From Steromphala cineraria (Eukaryota; Mollusca; Gastropoda; Trochida; Trochidae), in NCBI GenBank assembly GCA_916613615.1, contig OU744725.1, positions 13,046,253 to 13,110,252 on the forward strand: a DNA stretch of 64,000 nt, given 5' to 3'. The translations under genes and the position numbers were made by a program. Shown here in pieces: positions 44,751 through 57,685 of the stretch. Numbering within the stretch: position 1 is the stretch's first letter; every line of letters begins with the position of its first letter. The notes beneath the pieces are model-generated. The model saw only the letters and a program-made list of their open reading frames with translations. It was not told the origin of the DNA and did no database searches.

Positions 44751-47700
44751 TTTAAGATCTAATAATTATGTACTAAAGAAAACTTTATATTACAATCATG
44801 TGACTTTTTTCATTACCCATTGTTCTTAAGTAACATAATAAAACCTCCTACAGCTGTTTTCTTTTGTCTCCTTTATTGTAGGTCTAATTGTTTCACATTT
44901 CCATTGATATAAGTACAATCTGAACAATGTTTCTTTATTTTCAAATTACACTGTGCTTTGCAAATTTTAATATTCATTGCAAGAATTGAAAACTAAATTG
45001 AATTTACCACGCTCACTAGCCACAGTTCTGTGAATGGAAACAAAAGTATTTACTGTCGCAGTTATTTTAAAAGAATACGTTTTGATTATTTTTTCTGCAG
45101 ATTTATCAGCAATCTTAAATGTTTCAAAGGCGACAAACTTTTGAAATAAGCAATGAATGATATCAATTTAATAAATTTTCAAAGGCACAGATTAAAAAGT
45201 TTTTCCTTCATCATCAATTGTATGGTTCAAAACAGGAGATGTCAAGGTGTGTATGATCTATTCTAATTAAACATGATTCCACATGCTTCCATCTTCAAGA
45301 GTAATAGCTGATATTTTTTCAGTTACTAGCTTTTCAAACCAATGTGAAAATGAATCCACAAAGGATCAACAATATGACTCTTCAATGTTTGAGCTAATAT
45401 TATTGTTATTTTGGATTTGTATCAGTGAAAAATAATTGCAACAATCATGAATATTATAAAAACAATTATAATCATGATGAAATTTTGTAATGAGGAGGAA
45501 AGCACAACTTACGTCGTATTGTATTTTTAAACGACAATATTTGTTGGAAACAATATTGTTTATGAGCAAGAATTCGAAAGATCTGTTGATGACATTAGGA
45601 AAAGGTAGAAACTCACCTTGCCATTATCTAGAATGGTCATATAGAGAAAAATTGTACTCTTACAACAAGATAAAATGGCATACTAGTGATCCTTTCACGA
45701 ATAATAACGATCTGCAATTCCTACAATAATCCTCTTCCAAAGCGGGACATAGTCAATACAGTTAGTTTGTCTCTTTTTACATAATAACGAATCTTAATCT
45801 TTCGGGTAGTGTTTTGGTTATCTATTGCATGATAATTTCACATGCCTATAAAATCTGTTAATACTTTCTTTCATTGATCGTATGTTGATATAACTAATTT
45901 GGTTTGGTACATTTACAGCTGCGTATCTTAAGTTTGTTCACTTACCTGCGTTTGTAGTGCAAATATCATGTCATTTGGAATGTCTTTGAGGATTCCTAGC
46001 ATAGCGAAAATGAAACGATTAATGTTGAAATTTGAGTACATAAGTTTGCGTTAACATATTTGTATGTCATACCTTAAAGATAACTGTAACTAAATTAGAA
46101 CGGCATTGAAATGAGTCCCAGGGGTCAAAATTTCGAAAACACTCTTTTGTATTTTTCTCTACAAAAACCTTCATTAGTGATCAATAACTTTAGAACTTAG
46201 TCATATTTGTTCCTTTGCATTAATGCAATGTAATTGTACTGATTTCTTTCTTACAGAGTTTATATGAAATATTCATATTATTTAAGAACATTTGAATTTA
46301 ACAAATATGACCCGATCTGTCTATATAATCATGCCAAATATCTAAATTCAGTACCTGTGACAAGACGATCCCGAAATATGGTTTGGGAATAATTATTTCA
46401 CTAATGGATAATTGGTTGTCGTTTGTAGGTGCTTCTGGAGTTATTTTATGGACATCAAAACGAAACCCAAATTACATGATATTTGCATTAAGAGATACAA
46501 GCAAGTGAACAAACTTTAGGTACGCAGCTGTACATGGAGGATCTGTCCACACTTTACCTAAGTTTTAAGAATAGTGAATTTGTCTCATTGAATCACCTAA
46601 ATCTCTGTTCATCCAAGTTCATGATTATAAATGTGCAGCAATTTTGGTATCATTACAAGAAAATTCTTATTTTCAACTAAATTTTCAACGAATATCAAGT
46701 GTCTATACAACGTTTTCACATACCCATGAACATCTAAGAGTTTAATGATTTTGTTCAGATGAAGAGTATAAAAGATTTGAATTCAGAAATTAGAACTTCA
46801 GTAATTTGATTGAATTGATTGATTGATAGATAGAGTAAATATTTTTGAATTCTATGATAATATTCGGTTTCCTTAAATGATAATTTATAGTATTCTATTA
46901 TCCACTAGCAGACAGGGGTTTTAAAGGCGTTTGATACGAGTCTCACTGATCAATACACATGTTGATATTTTATAGTTGAAAACTTTTGACAGCAACAGAG
47001 ATTTACTGATATGGTGTTAAGTAGCAATTCTTCTTTGGTCGATGTCTGGACGACCTGGTTGTTTGACTTGTCCTTTAAGTAGTTCGGGTCGTTTATGTGG
47101 CAAAAAAACTTTTTAGTAGCTTAGTCATAACATTGATCGATTTTCACTTGGCATCAATTCAATTTTATTTATTTCACTGGTTGTTTAGTTTCCGGCTTTG
47201 GTGCTTTTTCAGACTGGTTAATGTTTTTAAAATTGTCAAAATAAGATAGATTTATTTTATTTGACAAATGTTTTGAGTGGCAAAAACGAGGTGTTCTGTA
47301 AGTTAATCATAGCATATAATGATTTTCAGTCGAGTCATCAGATTTATGCATATTGATCTCTCGTTGTTTTCTGGTTTATGGTCGTTATTTCGTAGAGATA
47401 AATGAATGTAACTATTGCTTTACTTCAATAATGATTGATAAATAAAGAGCGAATTAATGTGAAATGTCTTCACTTACCTGTTTCCAGTCAATGAGTTCAT
47501 TCATGTGGTCAAGGGTTTGTCTATAAAGTTAATCAATTAATCGACGAAGAATAAATACTTTTTCTAAGTTCATAGTAGATTGAACCGAAGTAATATAATT
47601 GATATGTTCAATCTGTTGATCGGAAAAGCTACAGTCATCGATAATTAATCTTCAAAAATATAATTTTTTAAATTAGAATGAGTGTACTGCTATATAGGAT

Positions 47701-49603
47701 CTCCTTCCGGAATATTATATTTACACTCAGTCAGATATCATGAAAAGTGTAGATTTTCAATGTAGATATGCTAAATTGAATAAGGTGATCAGTAATACTT
47801 ATTCCTGATTCCCACAAACAATTATTGTAAATGATGTACAAATGTTTCTTCATATGCTACATCGAAAAGCAAGCATTTCTTATTGTCCCAAAATTTCCGT
47901 TCCTTTTTTTAAACAAACGTTCAAAAGTGTACCATACTCTTCTTTTGGTTTTTTTAAATAATAAATTCGGGATATTGCTTATTATTCATCAATTCAGATA
48001 TCATTTGACCTCTCTGGCTGACTTCCGGCGAACAGAAACAGGAACCCACGTCTTGTAAACAGTTACTTGAACAAACCAGATCCTCAGTGTGTCAATGATA
48101 CTGATTGCACAACAAATTTTTAATTAACTAATCTCTATTCTTTTTAACCCACACGCTTAACAGAGCTTACATTTCATACAATATCTAATACCCGAGATTC
48201 TGTACATCACTGAATACCAGCCTGGAAAGCAACGTTCTAAAAATTTGTTTGATAATACTAAACCACGTTTCAGGAATTACTACTTTTAACTTTCTACTTT
48301 TTACGGCTTATGATCAGTAATAAAGCTTATACTTATAGATTTACCTTGTAAAACTGAGACAGTGACATGGAAATTAAAATATGTTATGCATTAGTTAAAA
48401 GGACAAGTTGACCTAATAACGTCTAAGGGGCTAGGTGTTTGGCTTGAGTGACTAGTTTCGTTCGAGATTCGAACTCATCAGACTGAAGAAGCACAGATTG
48501 CTCTCTCCTTATATACAATTTTGACATTAGTTTGAAAATATGAGACTTAAAATGTTGCGATTATTGTTCCCAAGTTTTTTTCCATTTTCAGACATCAGTT
48601 TTCCAACACTTTTGTTTCGTGAAAAATCCATTTTGGAATAAATGAGATGACATAAGAATATACTGTATCAATGATTTACAATTGTAAGACACACGACTTT
48701 GGTGCCAACACAAACTGACAATAAGATAAACAAAAGCTGTGAATCGAGTATGAAAATCTACATATCTGATAAATATACATTTGTTGTGCAAGTTCTTTTA
48801 AGTTTTAAGGGAAAACTTCTTTTATATTACATAACAGCTGTTAATTCCGTGTTTAGGTCGATAACTTATTTCACTAAAAGCACTTTTTATTTTGTGGAAT
48901 AATAAAATGCTGGATGAAGAATCTGTTGTTGACAATCTCTTTGATGTTCTAAAAAAATGCATTTTTCCTTAGCACTTGACATGGTCTTGCAGGGACATTA
49001 GTGATATTGAATGTTGTTTAAGTCATATTACCTGATGGAAAATTGAAGGTTTGGCTGTGATTTGCATGTTGGGCAAATCTTTAGATAGGCTTAACTTCCT
49101 GGTTCTCTTACAGGGCTACGGAAGTGCATTAACTGAGTGAGGAAGAAACAATTCTGTAAGATTATCTTCTGCGGACGAGACTGAAATCATCAGATATATG
49201 TAAACATATTAGTGTCATGACAAAAAAAAATTCTGTACGACCATATTCTGCGTAGGAGACAGAATATACTGTGTAAAACAATATATGTATCTAATGACGA
49301 ACAAACTAATGAATTGTACAAATAAGATGACATGAAATATATGGTGTTTTTTTCAAGAAAAAACAATAATTAGCTAATGAATAATAATAATACTGATCAA
49401 TTAATTTTGCCTTTTGAATAAATATGCGCCCCATTATCAATTTGTCAGATCTAAAGCAATTAACCTTTAACTTCAATATCAGTATAAACCAAAATTGTTA
49501 AAAACATATTTGATAATGGAAACGTCCCTTTTGAAAAACATAGCAAGATACATCCGCTTATATGAGAAAATTGTATTATAAATAGTAATCCTGATGTGCA
49601 TTT

Positions 49604-49653
49604 TTAATGAACAAAATAATAAAGCCTAACTTGTCCTGTATAACCAAATCGTT
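49604..49653 (-). pseudogene. copy of the cofilin-like gene's last exon, unit 3
   Basis: After CTGGCTAG| the minus strand reads (AA)RFGYTGQVRLYYFVH-stop. It is in the same entry phase as, and similar to, the functional (AA)RCGFTGQYEVYYF-stop at 57642-57685 and the unit 2 copy. It could be a usable exon, but no upstream coding exons were found in the unit. Confidence 0.5.
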
Positions 49654-49874
49654 CTAGCCAGACCAGGAAGTTTTTTCAGATACTTGTTCCCATTTAGCAG
49701 GTAATTCATGTAACTTTATCGATATATTGATAAATCACCAATCATCTGTCAATCAGATTGTCTTTAGTGCCTTACAAATCGATACCATCAGTATTCGTCA
49801 ATAGCAGGTGATGAACAAAGGTGACAGGGGTTTAATGTGACATGATTTCCCAATAAAGTCATCATTATGTATTA

Positions 49875-49994
49875 CAATCTAAATAAATTTAGATCAACAG
49901 ATTTTTTATTTTGTCATACTGTTGACAAAATAAAAAATCTGTTGATCTAAATTGACAAAATAAAAAATCTGTTGATCTAAATTTATTTAGATTG
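49875..49994. repeat. compound hairpin with triplicated arm
   Basis: A 42-base arm (49875-49916) is perfectly complemented by 49953-49994. Between them, 49923-49952 is a direct copy of the first 30 bases of the right arm (TGACAAAATAAAAAATCTGT onward). Unit 2 lacks the structure at the matching place (about 38370-38410). Confidence 0.9.
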
Positions 49995-51765
49995 AGGATA
50001 ACTGTGAGTGCAAATGAATCGATTGGCATGAAGATGACAATAAGAATTTATAAATTTGTTTTTTACCATTAACTTTATGTACGATATAGTGTTAATAACA
50101 CTGAAAATATATCAGCATTTGTCAGAAGCATTTTTTGTGTTGGAAGTTTCTCTTTTTCCGGCTCAGACAGCAATATGAAATAATCATGCTTGAAAATATT
50201 GAAATGGATATGACTACACGAGATGGAAAGTCAGAAAATATTCCTTTTCGAGGGCAAATTGATAATTAACGATATAACATGTTATCTATCTTTTATTTTA
50301 GCTGTGAGACTCTTGAACAAATATCACTTCTAGAATTTCTATTGAAATCATTAATACAAAACACAAATTTCTCTTGGTAATATAATATATAAACAACTAA
50401 AACTTATTTATTGTTAATCACATAGGTTAAACAAGAACTGGTTGTCAGATAATAAGATCAATCATTGATATTATATCTAATTTTGCTTGCATGGTTATTA
50501 TTTGATAATGAAATTTAACGTACAAGTGCAAATATATCGATTTTTTACTAATAAAATCGTAGAGTAGATGTAATAAAACGTATATGATAGTTTGATTTGA
50601 CATGTTAATAAATATAAATGTAGCTACATGTATGTCATTAAATCGACACCATGTCTTATGAACATCGTCGCATTGTCAGACACTTGAAAAGATATGAAAG
50701 ATATCATACCTTGGCTGTCAAATGAAAGTATATCTTGATAAATATTTCCTTGAAAACCTAGAATAAGCTGTAAAGTCAACATAGGTACCTTGCTAAATAT
50801 ATCCTAGAATAGGCTGGAATAGGCACTTTGATAATACTAGTGAAGTTATATTTGCTTCCAAACACGAATATGGTCTCGTCATGACAATGTCACGACAGAA
50901 TTTCAAGGAACACTTATAGTCCATGTCAAATAACTCGTTATGGGAGTAAAGAGTATTTTAATGTGATTAAAACGCCTTGTTGTTAAACTTTTTGGGCAGA
51001 TTTTTCTTAAAATGCTTCCAAATTATCACGCAAACAAGCTTTCTCTCGAAACTAACACTAACAATGTCTGCACTTTATCTTTTGTCACGCCTTCGTGGGC
51101 TAGATCATGATTAAAATGGGAAAGTAAAAGGACATATTTTTGTGTCGAAATGTTTTATCGTAATATTTTTATACTTTTAACAACAACAGCAACACGATAG
51201 TTTCGAAGATGTATCACGCGTCCTCGCGTTTTCAAGCCCTCAGTTTAGGCTTTTTAGTTATAGAAAAAAGTGTTAACAAATTTCAAAACGTGAATTAAAA
51301 GTTATACAAATGGAGCTTGGGGGTCATCATAAGATAGTGGAGGTCATGGTTAGCTGATTGAAGGTAGACTAGAATTTTTGTGTTTTTTGTAAAATGATTA
51401 AAGGGGAAATGAGATGTTATGGATGGTACATTGCCTCTGATGTGTAATAGAGTCTTCCAAGCTTTAAGGACGTCAAACGAAATTCTCGAAATAGTTGTTT
51501 TTAAGTAATAACAATGAGAGGAACGTAAAGAAATTTCAAATAGTAATAACAATGAGAACATTTCCAAAACACCGAGTATCCTGTGATCAGAATGTGTATA
51601 TATGTTTCAGTGTGACTGTTTGCTTAAACACGCACCAAACTGTTCTCTGCCATTATAAACCCCAACTTTAGAAGGGAAACCCTTGTACAAATAGAACGAC
51701 ACCACGGTATGCTCAATATGTAATTATTCTTACGTAAAAGCGTGTATTTCTGATGAATATATAGT

Positions 51766-52365
51766 TATATTTAAAATATATAAATCAAGTAATATAAAGT
51801 GAAAATATTTAAAATATAAAAGTTGAAGAAACGAAAGTTGTATTCAACTTTTGGCAATGTCAATCTCATGAAACGTGTACATCTCTCTGTGATGTTATAT
51901 ATGTTTCACTTCTTTTCCCATATCTAAAATGTATTCAATACATCTCTAAACAAAGTTTACGTTATAACACGTGAAAACAAAATGAATTTAAAAGCATAAA
52001 GTCGTTACAAACGCATACAAACAGACATTAAAAAGTGTTTAATTTTGCATCTACGACATAATAGGTTTTTGCTTGTTGTTCTGTTTTAAACCCTATTAAG
52101 ACCCAAACTCAGCTTACTAAGTCAATGAGTCCATATTCGGCGTAAAGGAAAATTGGATTTAGGCCCCAAAAATATATAGAAATGTTTCTGGTCTTTACAT
52201 AAGGCAAAAATGATATTGTTTCCAAATAATCTTTTATTAATGAACGTGAAGAAAAAAATATAACCTTTGAATCACTTTATCACTGCGTCTTTGAACGCAC
52301 TCGCGAACAGAAACGAGTCACATTTTATGAGCCTGCATTTCGACGGTTTTTCTTAGTAGGCACTT
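51766..52365. other. spacer right of the array
   Basis: AT-rich DNA with no homology to the units that I can see, and no coding or repeat feature recognised. Confidence 0.4.
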
Positions 52366-52478
52366 TACAAAATTCAACTTTTTTCCCTTGTCAACATCTT
52401 GAAAATAAGGCTTGATGCGGGGGTTTGAAACTGACGCGGGCGGAAACCAGAAACAAGGTCCTTTTTTTCAAAGCCTTA
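52366..52478 (+). repeat. dispersed repeat shared with 14305-14414
   Basis: See 14305-14414. This copy is cut at its CCTTA by the Harbinger-like element that follows. Confidence 0.6.
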
Positions 52479-54104
52479 AGCCCCTGTCACACTTCAGCGT
52501 ATACACACTGCGTACACGTTGCGTATGGCAATTTTTCTCATACGCAGCAATACGCAGCTGTACGCAGGATACGCAACTCATACGCACCTTGGTTGTGTTA
52601 AGGTCGTTTCTTGTACGTCGGTATACGCTTGGACCATTTTCATACGCTTGATAGTTTTGGACATGCTCAAAACTATGCTGCGTATGGTTTACACGCAACG
52701 CATCGGTTTTACGTCGGTCGAGGGCGGTACATGCAGTTAGTTAATCGTGATGAGTATGCACTTCATACGCAGTGTGAGTTGACGTCCCAAACCAACGCAT
52801 TGATAGCGCATTGAAGACGCACACAAAACGCCCTTCAAGCAAATGTAGCACGTATGAAGAACGATCTTAAACCGAATGATAACAATGGAAAAATGCATTG
52901 TCCAGTTTTTCCTAATGAGAAACGTATGACAAGCGTACTCATAGCGTACATAGTGTACATCGTGAAATTGATATAGATAGCATAACGAAAGGGTTGGTGA
53001 GCATTATACCTCCGTAAACTATTTGATAGTTTTCATTGTCTCATTTCATATAGCACTAAAATTTTGTAGCTTTAAAGAATTAAGAATCGGAAATATCCAA
53101 CTATGATAACGACCGCATTGAAATACACTTTTACTTTTAGATTAAAAACAAATTCCGTTCAATTATTTATTAAAAGTAACAAAACGTTGAGAATAAAAAC
53201 CTAATGAATAAAACATTTGTACTACTAATTCTAGTAAATCAAAGATGAGAAACCTGTGTACTAATCATAGAAGTAATCCATGATAATATTCTGGTCAAGT
53301 GTCTAGGTAATTGAAAAGTTTGAATAAGTGTTTTACAAATGTAAGTTGTCCTTGAAAAAGGCAGGTCCGGACCAAAAGCGACAGGATATAATCGATGCTA
53401 TGTTTTCAGCATGACATATTGAGTAAACAAATTCCAGAGGGTGGGTGCATGAAACCGAAAAATCCGACCTAAGCATTAATGGGGAGAGGAATGTTTTTTC
53501 TCTGATATTTCAGTTCTAAAATATTCAATACCTCAATCGAGGGGTATGTTTTCGTACAGAAATGATCAAGTATCAGGCGAAAACTGCGGACTGCCATTTA
53601 AGTGGGAACTCCTTTTAACGACATGTGATAGAGAAATGGGTTCAGTAAACTTTACTTTTTTCAGGATACTTAAAATTTGTTTAAATAAATTGATAACAAA
53701 GTTGTTCGTTTTCGTGAGATCCCCTTGTATATATATATACATATATTACCATCGAAAACAAACTACAAAGACAGGAAATTATGTCAAGACGCAACGGGCT
53801 CGGAATGTGCTCGCTTTGTTTGCGCAAGGCATGCGGTAGACATAAGTTGTGAGCGTCTAAAGTATGGTATGTATGCGCTCTGCATATGCAATCATCTGCC
53901 AAAATAAAGTGGGGATACGCAAATCATATGCATCTCCAACGCAATCCCAACGCACTTCCAACGCAAAGTTCGTAAATCAGTCGTTCCATGTGCGGTACAA
54001 GTAAGGCAAAAAACGGTAAATGTTTGAGCGTACTGGTTGCGTATGAAAAAAATTCCATACGCAACTCAAACGCACTTGCTATACGCTTAAGTGTGACAGG
54101 GCCC
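52479..54104. mobile_element. PIF/Harbinger-like non-autonomous element with TACGCA subterminal repeats
   Basis: The left end AGCCCCTGTCACACTTCAGCG and right end CGCTTAAGTGTGACAGGGCCC are inverted copies, flanked by TTA at 52476-52478 and 54105-54107. Both subterminal zones are dense in TACGCA/TGCGTA words (about 52497-52830 and 53780-54090). The centre is AT-rich and non-coding. Length is about 1.63 kb. The frames at 52412-52814 and 53546-53907 are artefacts of the repeats. Confidence 0.78.
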
Positions 54105-54109
54105 TTAAG

Positions 54110-55189
54110 GGATGTAGGGAAGGAAGTATAAGATATTTCGGCTTTTCGTTGTTAACTTTAATTTCAAATTGAATGTCTTTTTTTTGTCAATCTTAATTTC
54201 AGTCTTTATTGTACTGGTTTCATTATATGATACTTTAAGGCCATTTCCAACATTTATCGTCTTCCGTATAACCTGAAACCGGGAAATATTTATTGTAATT
54301 AATTTTGATATTTGTTTACATAACAATTGATCATTAGGAACACATATTGATGAAAAAGTTGACCTCGTTTATGTAATCGTTCTTTTATGGTAAAATTATT
54401 TGGGCATAATTCTTTGATTATTTGAATAAATATTGTAGTTCTATAAATATATATCCATAACAACATGTAATCTTACGATGGCATTTCCTTAGGTTCACCT
54501 ACTTATTAAGATTCTCTGATTATCTGATTCATCCGATTGATTGGCAAGTTGAATGACCCTTTTCTATGTTAGACAGCATCGATAGATACAATTGTTATCA
54601 TTTTTATTGAACCGTGTTTCTGTTGGCGTTAATCACGTAGCTACGATCATTAAAGCCATTTTGGGAAGTAGTATAAGTTTTGCAAGGTTCAATGATTGAC
54701 TTTGATTTGCCTCATTTCGCTTCAACACTTGATGGCGACTTTAGGTGTGTAATAATCGACAACTACTCAATTTGAATCTATTCAAAGCTATACGTAAGTA
54801 ACATCGAATCATTGTCTCTGTTACATATCATTTATTGACTGATAAGGCAACATTAATCTATATAGTTCATGACCTACGGGTCGTGACCGAAAATGTTTTA
54901 ATATTTAGCACAATTTCACATATTATACAAGTCTGTCTGTGGATATAACGTCACTTATTCACAATTTTGCACAGATTGCTTTTAGTGGACATTTGTTTTT
55001 TGTGACATTAACAGTTTTATTTCAATTTACGTACAATGTATTTTTCCCAGTTGGGCTATCAATTAGATATTTATCTAGTTTATATAGTTTAGGGAAATCT
55101 CTGGTACATACATTTATAAATCTTTGTTGTACTAAATCCTCAATATTAGAATTGCAACATTTCAGATTTTTATTCATTTTATTCATATT
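54110..55189. other. non-coding stretch
   Basis: No exon or repeat can be supported. Parts may be very diverged unit DNA. The plus-strand hydrophobic frame 54939-55232 has no recognised domain. Confidence 0.35.
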
Positions 55190-56687
55190 CCATATTCTGT
55201 CAAATCAAATATCGTTTCACAATCCTGGCTGACTTTTGCCTGGAACATCGCACAGGTGAAGGCACTCCAGTGTTGCAAACGAGTCATGAACAAACCAGAC
55301 ACTCAGCGTGGAACAAAGAGCGTTGAGTGCCATGTAAATTCCATTGTAACCGATCACAACTCAAATTGTTCAACTCGATGAAGGGGTACCTGCTGAACAT
55401 TAATTTGTTACACTGTTCATAATTGCCTAAAAAGTATGTAAAATCTGTTTTCGAAATTTGGATAATTGTTCTCTTTTACAGACAAATATTCTTGATCAAT
55501 ATTGTAATGGTTCATATCTACACTACATATACAAGTAAAATTATGATATGCCAGAGGCTATGAATAAACCTACAATGGTATCCGTAATTACTTAATCAGA
55601 GTTGAAATTGTCTAAATACATAATGAATGCATTGTTAATTCGATGTTATCAGTAAGAATTGTCAAATCCCTTACATGACTAAATGATTCATTTTCTCGAA
55701 CAGTTTTGTCAAATTTGGAAAATGTACAATTGTGGATATTTTGAGACTGTGTACGTTAAAAGTCTTTCTCCTCAAGACATGGAATTGATAAAAGTCATTT
55801 TCATTGTTTTATTTGAATTTTAACCTAGCTTTTCATAAATATTACAACAAAAGGACACGCTGCATCTCACACATGCGATAACAAAGACACATCGATGCAT
55901 TTGTGCTTTCACAAACTTAGCAAAAAGCATCATGGCCTGTATGATAAACCATGAAAAGTGTAGTTGTAAAGATAAATTACGTAATCAAGTTGACGTTTTT
56001 TTTCTCTTTTATGTCATATGTCCTTCCTGTCATATTACATAACAGTTAGTTCGTAAAGGTTATGGTCGATAACCTATTTGATTAAAAGCAATTCCGCTTT
56101 TGTGAACACTAATCCAAATCATTTGCTGGATTCCTTTATTACGTGGTGAGGAATTTACAATTGACAGTTCACTGATGCAATTATTTGAATACGTTTTAGC
56201 AAATGACACTGTCTTGCAGATTTTGTAGTTATATTGAAATGTCAACTTACGTGATGGAAGATTTAGGTTTTTTTACAATACGCTACATGCTAGGCATATT
56301 CACGATAATTCCCAAGCTTTAGATCAGACTCTTACTTCCTACTGTAAACTGTGTTACCGAATCACATGAGATGATGAAACGAGTTTGTACGACATTAGAG
56401 AGACGTAAAAACTACACACAAAACATACTATATGTAACGTGGACCTTAGTATCTATATTCTACAACTACAAAACATATACATGTAACGTGTATGTTTTGA
56501 ATTCACAATTAACCTATAAAGTTTAGACTTGTGAAGGTTTTTGTTTGCTTTATTTCTTCATGTAGATGGTGTTTTGGGTTTGTTTTTTTTTTTGTGTTAC
56601 TAATTAAATATTTAAATATAAAGTAATTATTATACCTTTTATATAATGAAAAACTTGATTATGTTACCATAATTATACATAACCGCC

Positions 56688-57118
56688 CAGCCTGATTAAA
56701 ATGGCCTAGTTCTGAGGAATAAAAGTTTTACAATATTTACTCTATCGAGAATCAAACTTGTCATTTCGATAGATTTCCTCTAAGTTTTATCCGACCGCAG
56801 CCCCGTAGGTCGAATTTTCTGACGTTATCTCAGCTCAGCTTACCAATCACAAGCCGCTGACAAAAGACTTCGGTATCAGTTGCTACTGGCAAGTAACTCA
56901 TGTTAATCAGCTTTAAAAATGATCACCTCTAACAGTCTTATAGGCGAGACGATGTGATTGGCCAGCTAACGACTGGGTTTAACGACTGCACTTATCTGGT
57001 AATAAACATGCGAGGTAAGGGGGTGCCATCAGACCTTATGTAGAGGATTTCATATCTCCGTAGAGTTAATATTTTGATTATTTTATTCCTCGGAACTAGG
57101 CCGATTTAAATCAGACTG
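56688..57118. mobile_element. 431-bp hAT-like MITE
   Basis: The inverted ends CAGCCTGATTAAAATGGCCTAGTT and (complement) CAGTCTGATTTAAATCGGCCT continue to GAGGAATAAAA. An 8-bp direct repeat, CATAACCG, sits at 56678-56685 and 57119-57126, with two further bases nearly matching. CAG-type ends with an 8-bp duplication suggest the hAT superfamily. No transposase is present. It lies about 520 bases below the last exon of the cofilin-like gene. Confidence 0.75.
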
Positions 57119-57641
57119 CATAACCGTCCTCCTGTTCTTTTATCGTAAAGTACCTGTACATTAATACAACATATAAAAGGGAGAGGGTTTCACTCCAGTA
57201 AATTGGATTACACTTAAACCCAATCCTTTTATTTTGAATAAATATGTTTAAATCAACAGGCAGCAGAAAGTACATCGTTCAGTTGAATTAAGCATATGTG
57301 AATTTTTCAATTAAAATATTTTGAGTTTTTTATGTTGTATTCTCAAACGGATAAAAACAATAGTTAAATTATCGTCTAAAGACCAGTTGTAAGTGATTTT
57401 TTTTTAAAGGAAATTTAATGTTAATAACTTTTTCAAAAATTAATTTAAATTTAACCCAACTAAGGAAGACATATTCTATGTGAAAATCAACAAAACAGTA
57501 ACGAGACATATACCATTTTATTCAAACTGCTGCAAATATGTGTTATATTGTTAACTTGCCATAACTATTATACATAAGATGTGTATTAGATTTATGTAAA
57601 TGTTAACGAACTGTTGTGTGTATTTTCATTTGCTTAGGGGT

Positions 57642-57685
57642 TTAGAAATAGTAAACCTCATATTGTCCTGTAAAGCCACACCGTT
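57642..57685 (-). CDS. ADF/cofilin-like gene, exon 4 (C-terminal tail)
   Basis: After a strong acceptor (TTTTGTGTTATATTAG) the exon supplies AA to complete Glu. It then encodes RCGFTGQYEVYYF and stops (TAA, 57642-57644). Entry phase matches the exit of exon 3. Related reading frames behind acceptors in units 2 and 3 (RFGYTGHDRHYYF, RFGYTGQVRLYYF) support this as a real exon. The tail extends beyond the usual end of an ADF-homology domain. Confidence 0.65.

Larger units (their letters stand above)
40186..51765. repeat. tandem segmental duplication, unit 3
   Basis: The longest unit. Insertions relative to unit 2 lie at about 40588-40944 and 44124-44750, with an extra stretch near 42598-43345. 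Homology ends near 51765, at GATGAATATATAGTT, the same place where units 1 and 2 pass into the next unit. That defines the array's right edge. A (TA)n tract lies near 41162-41173. Confidence 0.92.

Noticed and set aside
52412..52814. Open frames in the TACGCA-rich zone
   Set aside because: Both strands are open because of the repeats; this is the subterminal array of a Harbinger-like element.
54939..55232. Hydrophobic 97-codon membrane protein
   Set aside because: AT-rich codons inevitably give Phe/Leu/Ile-rich frames; no splice sites or homologue recognised.
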